Of a stretch of DNA of 64,000 nt, positions 1 through 11,727 are shown piece by piece. The stretch lies in NCBI RefSeq assembly GCF_011386835.1, contig NC_088795.1:120793434-120857433 (forward strand). Direction: 5' to 3'. Position 1 is the first letter of the stretch. The number at the start of each line of letters is the position of its first letter. The DNA is from Chrysemys picta bellii (taxonomy: Eukaryota > Chordata > Testudines > Emydidae). The position numbers and the translations under genes were made by a program. The notes beneath the pieces are model-generated. The model did not search any database, was not told the origin of the DNA, and was given only the letters and a program-made list of their open reading frames with translations.

Positions 1-950
1 GCATTTAGGCATCAAAGCTACTTCTCACCCTGCTTGATATCAAATCATCTTGGCCAAGAATGACAACAGTGAATATTTCCTAAGACGCCTCAGTGTGAAT
101 GTCAGAATTTAGGTGGGAGGGAGTGGTGTGGTCTGAAGGATAAGGACAGCATGTTTTATTGCTTTTAACGAGGTGACAGCAGTGTTAGTTGAGGGATCTT
201 GCTTGTGGAACTTGATTGCAATTAAAATTATTTCATTTGAATCATCTGCCTTATTAGGGCACAGAATATAACTTCCTAAGCTTGTTAAGTGCTCAGTCTT
301 GCAACCCTTAGTCGTGAGGTGCCTCACTGGAGTCAACATGAGTAAGTGGGCCTCAAATCTATAGATTTCCTCTTTAAAAAGTTTTCTATGGTGTATTGTA
401 GAGCCAGCTACTGTCACGTAAATGGCCAATTGTAGGTAGCTAACAGAGGAGTCTTTCTTCCATTTCAATGCAGCAAACAGGCAGAGCAGCATGGATTTCA
501 GCACATCTGTGAATCTAGATGTCCTGCATTATAATCCACGTGATATCAGGAGAGCTTCTTTGCCCGGAAAGCCAAGGAGAGGTCTCTGCAAGGAGTTTTT
601 GAGGGTGAGCAATAGGAGGAGCCATAGGATCTAAGACTATGAAGATTCGGTGGTCCTAAAACCCAGCACAAGTTGTCTAGAAGGGCAGGAGCTGCTATTC
701 TATTTTAAAAGGACCCAGATAGAAGGAATATTAGGCATCTCTTCACCTTCTGCTTCTGCAACTGCTGCTGAAGCTCAAAGCGGATCACAGAGCTTCCCGT
801 GGATGTATTTCCCTGCCTAAATACAACCTGAGAGCTCCTTGGGCTCCCTGGCAGAGATACAACTGAGCACATTTTTGTGAACCCTCCTTATAAATATTCT
901 CACATGCCAGAGCTTGTCATTTGGGATTTATCATTTACAATATAGTGTAG
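1..950. other. No feature recognised
   Basis: Ordinary AT-rich intergenic sequence. A 131-codon open stretch on the minus strand (109-504) has no recognisable domain and no splice or homology support. Confidence 0.6.
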
Positions 951-951
951 C

Positions 952-1320
952 ACAGTGGCCTGCCCCTTTAAGGGCCTGTCAACCCAGGTCAGTTAGCCCC
1001 ACCCTGCTACACCTGTGCAGGAGATAAGACTTTAAAAGCAGAAAACAGTGGTTGCAGGCATGCTGGGGATAACAACAGACAGGCTGCTCTGATGTGAGGC
1101 AAGAAGCTGGACTCAAGCTAGGAACTAGCTGAGGGTTATCACCTGCCAGATCCTTGTAGGAGGGTAGATCTAACCCAGATGGATGATTGGAGCCCGGAGC
1201 TGGTGGTTAGATGGTGAAACAGGTTGTTGCCACTGGGAGCCTGCCGGTAAGGAAGGGGTCTGAAGGTTGAGCCCAGTGGGGCTGAAGACTCTCTTTTGTT
1301 TTAATGTTGGTTTTGGACAT
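952..1320 (+). mobile_element. Possible solo LTR or LTR-promoter fragment
   Basis: Begins TGTAGCACAGTGGCCTGCCC, followed by CCTTTAAGGG and a TATA-like TTTAAAAG at 1,031. The composition differs from its surroundings. No paired LTR or clear termini, so this is a weak call. Confidence 0.25.
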
Positions 1321-1859
1321 ACACCCAAGGCACTCTGTTTCCCTGGAAGGGATTGAATATCAAATCACCTCTATGGGAGGAGTAGGCAGAACCTGTTTGG
1401 GGGAAACCGATGAGGTGGAAGTGCCGCAAGGCTGGATCTCGCTGCAAAGGGGCTGCTCTGGGATGGTGAGTCTTGTTCACATAGGGTTATAGCTGTATCA
1501 GGTATTGCTTTAGTAAAGGGTCACATCAGTAGTACTTGCTTTTTTTTATTTTAACAAACAGAAGCCTTTAGCATTTTCTGTTAGTTATCAAATACGTACA
1601 TAAAGAAGCTGTATCCTAAAAATGACATCTGACAGCAGTCCTTGTGCTTCAGAGAATGAACTAATTTCTAACTGGGGATGGGAAATTGTTTTCCTTCCTG
1701 CATAATAGCAGAAAGTTCAATTGAACAACTGCTTTATGTTTTTTCCCCTTGCTTACTGTAGATCACCTGTCAAAGCCTGGGGCGAGCTAATGACTAGTTA
1801 TGGAATGTCCATTCCTTTTTTTACTGGTAGATGTAGAATGTTGATGCAGACTTTAGACA

Positions 1860-2090
1860 TCTGGCCCCAGGAGTGCCGCCAGCTTTTTTGCCGCCCTAGG
1901 CGGTGGAAGGTCCCGCCCCTGAAATGCCGCCCCCAACAGAGGTGGCGGAAGGTCCGCCCCTGAAATGCCATCGCCGACAGGGGCGGCCGAAGATCTGGCC
2001 ACCGCGGTCACTGGCCACCAAATGTTAGCGCCCTAGGCAACCACCTAGATTGCCTAATGGGTTGCGCTGGCCCTGTCTGGCCCAAGCTTT
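1860..2090. repeat. GC-rich interspersed repeat of unknown class
   Basis: Contains three copies of a GGCGGAAGGTCCCGCCCCTGAA-like block and ends near CGCCCTAGGCAACCACCTAG and ATTGCCTAATGGGTTGCGCT. The local CpG density is far above the neighbourhood. Confidence 0.45.
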
Positions 2091-2110
2091 TCTTTATTTA
2101 CACCAATTTT

Positions 2111-2515
2111 CATAGATTCTAAGGCCAGAAGAGATCATTATGATCATCTAGTCTGACCTCCTGTATAGCACAGGCCATAGGACTTCCTTGAATGAATTTC
2201 TGAATTAGAGCATATGTTTTAGAAAAATATCCAATCGTCAGTTAAAAATTGCCAATGACAGAGAATTCATCTTGACCCTTTAAAAAAAATGGTGCCTTCT
2301 ATTCAGTCTGAAACTGTCTAGTTTCAACTTCCAGCCATTGGATTCCATTATACATTTGTCTGCTTCACTAAAGAGGCCACTATTAAATTTTTGTTCCCCC
2401 ATTTAGGTACTTACAAACTGTGATCAAGTCACCCCTTAACTGTTTGTTTTGTACCGGTGTAAACTTTATTCTCTTCAATGAAGTTATTCCTGATTTACCA
2501 GTGAATACATTCTTC
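2111..2515 (-). mobile_element. CR1-type LINE 3' end
   Basis: The minus strand ends in the TAGACTAGATGATCATAATG and CTATGAAA type sequence typical of sauropsid CR1 3' ends, with about 400 bp of degraded 3' region upstream. Similar ends lie at 30,384 (minus) and 15,455 and 54,625 (plus). Confidence 0.7.
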
Positions 2516-2549
2516 TAATAAGTTCAGTCTTCGTAACTTTTTTCTATGA

Positions 2550-3718
2550 AAAAAGAACAGGAGTACTTGTGGCACCTTAGAGACTAACAAATTTATTAGA
2601 TCATAAGCTTTCGTGGGCTACAGCCCACTTCTTCGGATGCATATAGAGTGGAACATATATTGAGGAGATATATATATACACACACATACAGAGAGCATGA
2701 ACAGGTGGGAGTTGTCTTACCAACTCCGAGAGGCCAATTAAGTAAAAGAAAAAAACTTTTGAAGTGATAATCAAGATAGCCCAGTACAGACAGTTTGATA
2801 AGAAGTGTGAGAATACTTACAAGGGGAGATAGATTCAATGTTTGTAATGGCTCAGCCATTCCCAGTCCTTATGCAATCCTGAGTTGATTGTATCTAGTTT
2901 GCATATCGATTCCATCTCAGCAGTCTCTCGTTGGAGTCTGTTTTTGAAGTTTTTCTGTTGTAAGATAGCCACCCGCAGGTCTGTCATTGAATAGCCAGAC
3001 AGGTTAAAGTGTTCTCCCACTGGTTTTTGAGTATTTTGATTCCTGATGTCAGATTTGTGTCCATTAATTCTTTTGCGTAGAGACTATCCGGTTTGGCCAA
3101 TGTACATGGAAGAGGGGCATTGCTGGCACATGATGGCATATATCACATTGGTAGATGTGCAGATGAACGAGCCCCTGATGCTATGGCTGATGTGATTAGG
3201 TCCTATGATGATGTCACTTGAATAGATATGTGGACAGAGTTGGCATCGGGCTTTGTTACAAGGATAGGTTCCTGGGTCAGCGTTTTTGTTCAGTGATGTG
3301 TGGTTGCTGGTGAGTTATTTGCCTTAGGTTGGGGGGTTGTCTGTAAGCAAGGACAGGTCTGTCTCCCAAAATCTGAGAGAGTAAAGGATCATCTTTGAGG
3401 ATAGGTTGTAGATCTCTGATGATGCGCTGGAGAGGTTTTAGTTGGGGGCTGAAGGTGACAGCTAGTGGTGTTCTGTTATTTTCTTTGTTGGGCCTGTCTT
3501 TTAGGAGGTGACTTCTGGGTACTCGTCTGGCTCTGTCAATCTGTTTTTTCACTTCAGCAGGTGGGTATTGTAGTTTTAAGAACGCTTCATAGAGATCTTG
3601 TAGGTGCTTGTCTCTATCTGAGGAATTGGAGCAAATGCGGTTATATCTTAGAGCTTGGCTGTAGACAATGGATCGTGTGGTGTGTCCTGGATAGAAGCTG
3701 GAGGCATGTAGGTATGAT
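2550..3718 (-). mobile_element. Penelope-like retroelement, 5'-truncated, with GIY-YIG endonuclease remnant (family A)
   Basis: On the minus strand the broken reading frame gives the region between reverse transcriptase and endonuclease (residues such as KKQIDRARRVPRSHLLKDRP at about 3,490-3,550), a Cys-rich knuckle PCNKARCQLCPHI (about 3,215-3,255), and a GIY-YIG endonuclease signature MYIGQT (about 3,092-3,109). A conserved tail, MTDLRVAILQQKNFKNRLQ and KDWEWLSHYKH, follows at 2,835-3,000. The 3' end is the tail near 2,550-2,640, which recurs at 47.1 and 54.5 kb. RT plus GIY-YIG is diagnostic of Penelope-like elements; the Cys knuckle suggests a Neptune-type lineage. Frameshifts and stops make it dead, and the RT catalytic part is missing. 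Confidence 0.88.
2602..2640 (-). ncRNA. Hammerhead-ribozyme-like motif in Penelope-like tail (family A, copy 1)
   Basis: Read on the minus strand: stem I arm GCAT, core CCGAAGA (consensus CUGANGA with one T-to-C change at + position 2635), an extra A, stem II GTGGGC-TGTA-GCCCAC (perfect), GAAA, then GCTT and the second stem I arm ATGA. Stem I has three pairs. Stem III is only the self-complementary AGCT, so it would need two RNA copies to pair. The core substitution probably makes this copy inactive. Confidence 0.6.
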
Positions 3719-3984
3719 TAAATGCAGTATAGAATATATGGCATCATTGATCTTCATCCACAAGGTGGCAGTCTCTAGCTTTAAATAAACCAGACCTCCA
3801 ACGGAGTGTTAAAGTAAACCTTGGATTCAAGATAGAAACAAAAATTGTTATAATTAAAAAATCTGCTGACATCAGATTGAAGTCAACAGATGCGATTGCT
3901 TTCAATTAACTTTTCAATTAACATTTGAAATTAAGTTTGAATACAGTAAAATATAAGGGCCCGACGAAGAACCAAAATGCATTC

Positions 3985-4085
3985 TGTGGGCTTGATTCTG
4001 ATCTCAGTTACACCATATAAATTGGGAGTAATTTCACTGAAGTCATTGCAGTAACACCAGTGGGAATGGGTTCAGAATTAAGCCA
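3985..4085. mobile_element. Short foldback element (TTGATTCTGATCTCAGTTACAC family)
   Basis: GGCTTGATTCTGATCTCAGT with TTACACCATATAAATTGG on the left, partly mirrored by GTAACACCAGTGGGAATGGG and TTCAGAATTAAGCC on the right, centred on CACTGAAGTCATTG. Confidence 0.5.
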
Positions 4086-4379
4086 GATTTCTCCATTCAA
4101 AAGGGAAAGACAGCAATATTGTATTTGCCTGGTTTGTTTTACAGTTACATAATTGGCCATGTGCACTGGGTTATTTCTGTCTTGCAGCACAGACAAAAAC
4201 TACAGATTAGTATGGTTGTAGAATTTTAGGGCTAAGTTGCTCAAGTGAAGGTTGCTGAAGACTCCCATCAAAGTTAATGGGAGGCTTGCTCAAATAAGAA
4301 CCACAGAATATGCACCTTAGAAATTATGGGCCAAATACCATATCTCAGTAATGCCCCTCTGGCAGGGCAAAGGGGCCAT

Positions 4380-4770
4380 AGATCTGCCCCAAATGGGCAT
4401 GGTACAAAAAATGGGCAAAGAGGGTTGTGTGACAAATGGGGCATCAATGTCAACATGATTGGCAGAGCAGAGGGGACACAACAAGAAGTGGATAAGTAGA
4501 AAGCGGCAGAGGTATGCAGGACTTGGAACTTAATGCTGAGGAGAAGGGGGAGTCGGGAGAGATTTGAAGAGTAAAGTGAGGTGATTAGAATGACAGGGAA
4601 GGAAGAGGATCTTACCAGCTGCATATGTGTGGAGCGAAGGTGGGACAGAAAAAAAAGAGATGGGGGTGCCGAGGAGGCAGTTACCATAATCAAGATGGAA
4701 GATGATGATGGCCTGGATGAGAGTTTTAGCAGTGTGGACAGAGAGAAAGGAGATGTGTGTATTTCATTCA
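4380..4770 (-). mobile_element. L2-like LINE reverse transcriptase C-terminal scrap
   Basis: On the minus strand, HTAKTLIQAIIIFHLDYGNCLL (about 4,680-4,745) matches the LDYCNALL signature that precedes the C-terminal part of L2-clade reverse transcriptases. The following residues are frameshifted. The clade assignment is tentative. Confidence 0.55.
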
Positions 4771-4819
4771 CTGTAAAGCAATGTGTATATCTACAGTACT
4801 ATAGAAATTAGAATAAAAA

Positions 4820-7800
4820 CCTGAACTGTCATATACACTTTAACATTAATGAGGTGGCCTTAACCTTGTCTGGCATTTGTGATTTTATGTTCAACGTAGC
4901 GTTAGTTTGATAGGTGGTTTTTTAAAATTATATATATGCGTGCACTACACAGTGTGTATTTATAGAGGAACCTATATATGCAGGTATCCCATATATTAAA
5001 GGATGCTATATGACCTACTATGAAATCATACCCCAAATTAACTGTCAGCCTTTTAATCCAAGCTCTGTCTTCCAACGTTTGTGATGCTAAATAGAGGACT
5101 TTTTGTGTTACCTGTCAAAATAAGGATTTGTAATGGCCACAAGAGACGCATGACTCTACTACTATAACCTAACAGGTTTTTAATCAATTCACAAGCTTAC
5201 AGGATCACTGACTGCTTTTGAAAGCTTGATAATTGAGAGAGGCAATTGAATTACGGGAATCTGCTGGCAGAGAGTTTGGAACAACACACCAGCCAAATTA
5301 AAAATTGCCCTACATCAAATGTCACCCTGAAAGCATTGACTATGCAATCTATAAACACAGACCAGCTATCAATTAGGTAACATCATTTAATTGTCAGTCA
5401 GACACACTTGAGCAGTATCAGGGCACTCCACAAGACAGCGGAAATCTAAAAATGGTATCTGAGACAGGCAAATACTGAAACAGTTTAGATAACTTCGATG
5501 TGAATTAAAAAAATGGCCAACTTTTGACACAGATGTCAACTGACAGCTAAACATTTTGTAAAGGAGTCTGCCATAATACTTGGGTTATGTGAGTCGTCAA
5601 CTATTGGAGACCTGGCAATGAGTAGATAAGTTTAAAATACCTAATATGTGGATAAAGCTTGGGCTAAATTCCCTTTTCTGCAAATGTTTCAAACCTGTCA
5701 AAGATGTTGGTGAGACTGAAAGTGTCTGCTTACTTATGTAAATTTATATTGATGGTCTGGTTATGTTATCTGTGGTGATATGGTATTTCATTCTTGATTC
5801 AGTACATCTCAAAGGTCTTCACTGTTTTCACTATGCTCTTAGTGATAATTAAGGGATGAGAGAATATTTAATTCCCTAGCAAGTCCATCTGATATGTCAA
5901 CTCTGATCAGTAAATGGTCAGTCTAGGTTTTCTTTTTCAGTGTTTTGACATATTAAATGGTTTGTCTACTTGCTTGAAAAAGCAGACTGAACAGCATTAC
6001 CTCGATTTATATTCTCATGAAGTTTATATCCCTTTTACTTGGAGAATTGTGTCCCCGGGATACCCAGGATGTTTTTCAGCAACTGGATCCTGATGCAACA
6101 GACGTACAGACTGACTGAAATGGATGCTTCACAAACAGTTGAGCATTTTCCATAATACAGAAAAATCCCCTTATTCTGATTTAGCAAAGGATGTTACTGT
6201 TTTATGGAAAATGCTCAACTGTTAATGAAAGATCCACATCAGTGAGTCTGATAACCTGAAGTATTTCTGTTTATATTAAAAAGTCAAGGAATCTTTGTAC
6301 AGGCCAGACAAAATTTAAGTGGCACTTAGAGCCAAGGTGGTATGGCTACTCAGTTTGTCACGTGTTTTCTACCTTATGGGTAAAACTTGTCTGTGTGGGA
6401 GACAGAAATTTCTCTGGGGCTGGTCCAAGACTGGGGAATGAATTCCCTTAGGACCTACGGACCATAACAAACCTCGCCACCTTCCAAGTGCAAGGTGCAT
6501 TTTCTCTGACCTTGCCTTCTCTAACTCAAATACATAGCCGCTTGTGCATTTATAAATATAAACCCTACCAAAATAAGACACACTGTACTCGCTTCTCACT
6601 GTGGAGAGGATGAGAGAATAAACAACATTTGATGGCTGTTAGTCATGTGACTTAATGCACTTCTGGAAGATGCTCAGACACTTTGGTGGGCACCATGGCA
6701 TAACAACCTAAAGAAGAAAGCTAAATAGGGTCAAGGCTGCTCAGAATTTGGATAGGACACTTCTAAGGGAAACTTCAATGGTGTTGGTGATTCAGTAGTT
6801 ATCATTCTTCCTTTTTTCCATACTGAACCAATACCTGATTTTTGTGTACACACTGTTTCTGGAGGCATCTAAAGGTCCTGATCACCAATAATCATGAAAA
6901 ATACTTTTTGCAAGAGTAAGAAGATTATCCTCAGTGTCTTGTCTAACTTCCAATGGAATATATACATTTTGTTTACTTACAGTTTCCCTGTAGAATTCTA
7001 CACTGATCTAACAATGCACTAGTACAGCAATGTATAGTTTGTTACGGTGCTCTTCATGTAGGGAGGCAGGCTATATTAGATTAGTGCAACACAATTCAGA
7101 GCAAATAGAATTTACACAGTCTGATTATTTCTTGAAGTCCTTCTAAAGCGACACTGCTGCTCCTTAAGGATCTATCCAATTAGTGTAATATTATCTTAAA
7201 GCGGCAGTAGAACCAGGACCTGCCAGTGTCCATTGCAGTCTTGCCAATAGAGTCTCCTCTGAGGTTAGGATCTATCACCCCCACTCCTTTCTGAAGTTGA
7301 TGTCAGTGCTACTCCAGGGACTAGTGATTAGAGAGAGCTATAGCAGAGAAAATCAATACGTTCTCCTCTACTCTATTTAGACAATGAAAGCCTCAAAGAA
7401 CACATCTCAAGCCAGATTTTCTGAAGGAAATAATGTGAACTAAAGTTTGTAATGATATTTGGTATTAGAAGGGTGCACCAGGGCTATTATAGTTAAGGTT
7501 GTGTCAAGACATCGGTTTAAAAGCCTAAGTCTTCTAAACTTGACACACACAGTTGCTGTTGAAATCTGGTGTGTCTCTGGATGATGCAGGGTAGGGCTAG
7601 TGACACAAATTTGGAGTTTGGTGAGAGCTAGGTGTTCTGGAGATATAAGCCCTGGAAAAAATAGCCATTTTTAAAACAGTTTCTAGGTGGTTTCCCCCCT
7701 CCTGAGCTAAATCAAACTCTGGATGTGTTGTGGGTCAGAACAGTCTGTCTGTTGTTTGTTTTATCTAAGGAAGCACATGGCACCCACTCAATCTTTGGGG

Positions 7801-8190
7801 GACCCAAATTGAGAACAGTATTTAAGAACATGTACGTTTTTACACTGCACATGTGCCACTACAGAAAAACAGCTAGAGCATTTCCATTCCTGCCATTTTA
7901 GATGCTTTAAGCTTGACTCTTGTAAGTGCTCTAATATAAGTGGTTAATTGGATTGCTTTGAAATGTGGTATGCCTCATAAGAATGTGGGGCAGCATTAGT
8001 GATCCAAAGTGGGGGGGTCATTTGACCAAGGGGTTCTCAAGTTACAGGACTCTCTCAAAAATTCAGTTTCCTTCTTCTGCCTTGTACTGTTAAACTGAGA
8101 AGTACTAATGACTGGATGAATCACAGACCTTTTGACAGCTGTGACCTCAGCCTTTATTAACATATCTACGGATAAGTTAATCACAACCAC
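4820..8190. other. Intergenic DNA without a recognisable gene
   Basis: Apart from the hairpin at 6.13-6.22 kb I see no conserved coding frame, repeat end or RNA gene. Open frames are short and random-looking. Confidence 0.6.
6134..6223. repeat. Long near-perfect inverted repeat (hairpin, 27-bp arms)
   Basis: Left arm 6134-6160 (AACAGTTGAGCATTTTCCAT then AATACAG) and right arm 6197-6223 are inverted copies matching at 26 of 27 positions, separated by a 36-base loop. The 90-nt hairpin could be a tiny foldback element or encode a precursor-like RNA. No target duplication was seen, and I do not recognise it as a known microRNA. Confidence 0.75.
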
Positions 8191-8192
8191 CC

Positions 8193-9061
8193 CTAGGGTC
8201 GCCAACTTTCTGATTGCAGAAAATGAAACACCCTTGCCCTGCCCCACCCCTTCCCTGAGGCCCTCACTCACTCCATCCCCTCTCCCTCCATTGCTCACTC
8301 TCCCCCACCCTTGCTCACTTGCTCATTTTCACTGGGCTGGGGCAGAGGGTTGGGGTGTGGAGGGGGGTGAGGGCTCCAGCTGGGGGTGCGGGCTCTGTGG
8401 TGGGACCAGAAATGAGGGGTTCTGGATGCAGGAGGGGGCTCTAGGTTGGGGCAAGGGGTTGGTATGTGTGTGTGTGGGGGGGGGGGTGAGGACTCCAGCT
8501 GGAGGTGCAGGCTCTGGTGTGGGGCCAGGGATGAGGGGTTTGGAGTGCAGGGTGCGGCTCTGGGCTGGGGCCAAGGCGTTTGGAGTGTGGGAGGGGACAT
8601 GGGGTGTGGGCTCAGGGAGGGCATTTAGGTGTGGGAGGACGCTCAGGGCTGGGACAGGAGGTTGGAATGCTGGAGAGGGTTTGGGGTGTGGGCTGCAGGC
8701 AGTGCTTACCTCAGGCAGCTCCCGGAAGCGGCCGGGCACAGGGGTGGCTAGGGGGCTCTGTGCGCTGCCCTTGCTGGCAGGCACTGCCCTTGCAGCTCCC
8801 ATTGGCCATGGCTCCTGGAGCTGCAGAGCCAGTGCTGGGGACAGGGGCAGCATGTGGAGCCTCCCTGGCCACCTACGGACCACAGGGACATACCGGCTAC
8901 TTCCGGGAGCTGCATGGAGCCAGGGCAGGGAGCTTGCCAGCCCTGCTGTGCTGCCGACCAGACTTTTAACGGCCTGGTCAGCAGTGCTGATTGGAGCCTT
9001 CAAGATCCCTTTTCGACCAGGTGTTCTGATTGAAAACTGGATGCCTGGCAACTCTAACCCC
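8193..9061. repeat. G-rich ~0.87-kb interspersed repeat with internal tandem units
   Basis: Starts GGGTCGCCAACTTTCTGATT and ends with the roughly inverted AACTGGATGCCTGGCAACTC, suggesting a DNA transposon with short inverted ends (GGGTCGCCAAC / CTGGCAACTCTAACCC). Between 8,335 and 8,690 about five degenerate units of 60-80 bp repeat the words GGGCTCTGG, CTGGGGC, ATGAGGGGTTTGG and GGTGTGGG. The long open frames on both strands here are produced by base composition. Confidence 0.55.
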
Positions 9062-9344
9062 CAACCAAAGGAAAAAGGATTTTTGACTGTCGGAGTGGGT
9101 GGAGACTGTTGCCATTTGTGAGTCATGGATGACCATTTCATTTTGAGAGGAATTATTTGGGGGGCAAAATTAGATGTGAATGCTTCTTGGGAAGGAAGGA
9201 GTGTTAGGGAGTGGAGGAGTGGGAGAATAGGGGGAGATTGGTTTAGGGTTATAATGATGGGAGAGGGTTATGGGGAGGCCGATAAATGTGATGGATGGTA
9301 GGGGAGGTGAGAGAGGTTAGGGGCTCAGGAGAGGGAGTCATGGC

Positions 9345-9665
9345 ACCCCCAGAACTGACTGTGCTGCAACTCTAACACCCAGCTCCCAGTGCACCCCAAT
9401 GCTCCTACACTTCAGTGACCCCACAGCTTTGGCTTTGCCAGTGCAGTCAACCCCTCTGCATGCCATAGCTTGGCCCCTTCACAAACCCCTGCACCTCAAG
9501 CATCCTCAAGCCCCAGCTCTGCCTGTGCACCTGAACCTTCCTGCAATCTAGCCACCATGCAATTCCAGCTCTGCCAGTGCATCCCAAACCCGCTGCGCCC
9601 ACAGCTCTTCTAGTGAACCATAACTCCTGTGCACCCCCCAGCTCTGGCAGTGCACCCCAATCCCC
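9345..9665. repeat. Degenerate C-rich tandem repeat
   Basis: Repeated blocks of the form CCCCAGCTCTGCCAGTGCA...CCCAA about 30-60 bp long, heavily diverged. No coding signal. Confidence 0.4.
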
Positions 9666-9669
9666 CTGT

Positions 9670-9900
9670 GTCATGGACCTGGGCGAGGGCAGTCATGCCT
9701 CATGGTTAGAACCAAGAGTGAGGAAGTAGAGGTCAGAGTCAAGGATCAAAGCCAGAGTCAGGAACCAGGAATTAGAAACTGAGCAGGGGAGAAAGGTGGG
9801 CAACAAGCAGGCACAGGAGTGATTGTAGCTGTGGGCATAAGCATTGAGCAACCACTGGCCAAGTGCTACTGCTGGGCTTGTCTCTTGTGATCTGACCAAG
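9670..9900. mobile_element. Possible LTR fragment adjoining the Gypsy remnant
   Basis: Contains the repeated words AGTCAAGGATCAAAGCCAGAGTC and GGAACCAGGAATTAG in a GA-rich context, placed directly beside the 3' side of the minus-strand pol remnant. The assignment rests on position and composition only. Confidence 0.25.
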
Positions 9901-9904
9901 AGCT

Positions 9905-10704
9905 GCTGAATATCATTATACTATCTTGTGTGTAATCTTGTAATTGCTTAATGCTTGATTGGCAAGCCTCTGAAAAGTGGTTCCTGCACTAATTAAACCA
10001 AAAGCTCATGAAGTCTCATATCAGTAATAAAAGCAGATTTCTTCTGTGCATCATTGTCCAAAGGAATCTGTCAGTAACCTTTCACCTAGGTGATTGTGTT
10101 AAGATATTTTGCATTGCCCAAAGTATCTAACATGTCATCAATTCTGGGCACGAGCATCAGGAGCTGTGATAGCATTAAGTTTTCTATAATCAACATAAAA
10201 TTTTATAGTCTTAACCTTAGGAACCTGCACTGCAGGCCCAAGAACTGTCAGACGCTTTAATTATTCCTATATCCAGCATACTCTATATTTCTTCCTCCTG
10301 CACTTTGCCAGTGGTTGGGGTGCCCTATTAAGTGTAAGTTGGGGGTTGCACAGTGTTAATTCTGTGGACCATTTTATGAGTCATCCCTGGCATGCTAGAA
10401 AATACCCGCTTGTAGCTTTGCAGCACAGCCACCATCTCTGCCCTCTGTGGTAGCTCTCTGCATATCTGTGTTTTCAGGTGATGAGTAATTCTGGCCTTCA
10501 GCCCCAGATCAATGAGGTGTGAGGTCTCAGACTCCCCTTCATCACAACAAATCATATTCACAATAGCTTCTCTGTTGTGATAGGCTTTAAGCCTATTCAC
10601 ATGCACTGTCTGTAGGGCAATTTTGCTGTTGGATCTTTTTACACTGCCTATGATTTCATTTTCTCTCTCCACAACCTCTTACGGTCCCTCCTATTCATTT
10701 TGCA

Positions 10705-10738
<34 letters not shown>

Positions 10739-11015
10739 CATTCGCAACAAATCCCCCACCGCAAAAGAGCACTCACAAGCTTTTTTATCATATCATGCCT
10801 TGTGAGTGGCCTGGCTGTCAACGAGGTTACTCTGAACTACTTCTGTCATGTCTTTCAACTCCTGTCTGAACCTTTGCACATATTCAGTCACTGATACCCC
10901 TTCTGATTCAGTGCCTTCCTCGGAAGAATCCCACACCTGTCTCCTGTCAAACGGGTCAAACCTTTTGGTATGGAGGATGGGAGCTGGAGACTGGTTGGGC
11001 AGGGAAGCTCTCACT
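9905..11015 (-). mobile_element. Decayed Gypsy-type LTR retrotransposon pol, integrase upstream of reverse transcriptase
   Basis: Reading the minus strand from 11,015 down: an integrase C-terminal stretch (VQRFRQELKDMTEVVQSNLV, about 10,825-10,885), then HVNRLKAYHNREAIVNMICC (about 10,540-10,600), then the spacer and AVLQSYKRVFSSMPGMTHKM (about 10,375-10,440) that leads into reverse transcriptase. RT motifs follow at 10,150-10,330 (KTLNAIT.PDAR) and 9,990-10,130 (GY.QIPLDNDAQKKSAFIT) with stops and frameshifts. A 29-base T run at 10,708-10,736 interrupts the integrase. IN-before-RT order in a Gypsy pol is the Gmr1-like arrangement. The RT active site is not present. Confidence 0.7.
10708..10736. 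repeat. Poly-T run (29 T)
   Basis: An uninterrupted T run on the plus strand inside the minus-strand Gypsy integrase region, which would read as poly-lysine there. It may be an expanded A run of the element or an insertion scar. Confidence 0.95.
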
Positions 11016-11019
11016 GTGA

Positions 11020-11520
11020 GCTAGAGGGGGGAAGGGAAGCTGCAACTGGTTGGGCAAGAAGACTAGGACGGGAGCCAAAGGGAGACTGGAATTGCGCTCT
11101 GGTGAGCGAAATGGGGAGTGGGAGATAGGAACCAGGGGTGGGGGAGAGACATTGAAATTGGATGAGAGACTGGAACTAGAAACTAGTGTGGGAATACACA
11201 ACATTGTGGGGGAGGGGAGCCAGATCTGAGAAGGACTTGGGTTGTTGGGGAGAACTGGAATTGGCCAGGCAGGGAGATTGGGACTGGGTGTGTGTGGATG
11301 GAGAGAGACTGGTAATGTTGTGGTGGGGGAAATTGGGACTTGGACAGAAAGCAGGGAAGGGGAGACTAGGACTGGCTTGGCAAGGAGACCAACATCGGGA
11401 AGAGAAGCCTCAGGAATGAAGATTGGGACTGGGAAGGGAGGGAGAATAGGACTGAGATAAGGAACCAGGAGTGGGAAGAGACAATTCAGTGACAAGGACA
11501 GTTTGGAGGGGATGGAGCAA
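11020..11520. repeat. Degenerate GGA-rich tandem repeat
   Basis: About 500 bp of loosely repeated GGAGACTGGAACTG / GGAACCAGGGGTGGG words. It borders the integrase end of the Gypsy remnant and may be an internal untranslated part of that element. Confidence 0.4.
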
Positions 11521-11727
11521 AAGGCAATGAGACTGTTCCCACTAAAGCACTCTCCACCCGTGCCTGGAATGGAACCAAATGATTCTGAGTCTTACCATTC
11601 CTCTGCTGTCAATGTATATGTGTGAAACACACTATCAAATTGTCTATCTCATCCCCTGCTAGTGCAGGTTCACACAGAGGATGACAACCTATTATGGCAG
11701 AGGGCTGTGTAGCGGATCTAAGGGTTC

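Noticed and set aside
8132..9141. Open frames of 329 and 270 codons on opposite strands
   Set aside because: They lie in a G-rich tandem-structured repeat, overlap each other on both strands and have biased, repetitive composition without any domain. They are artefacts of base composition.
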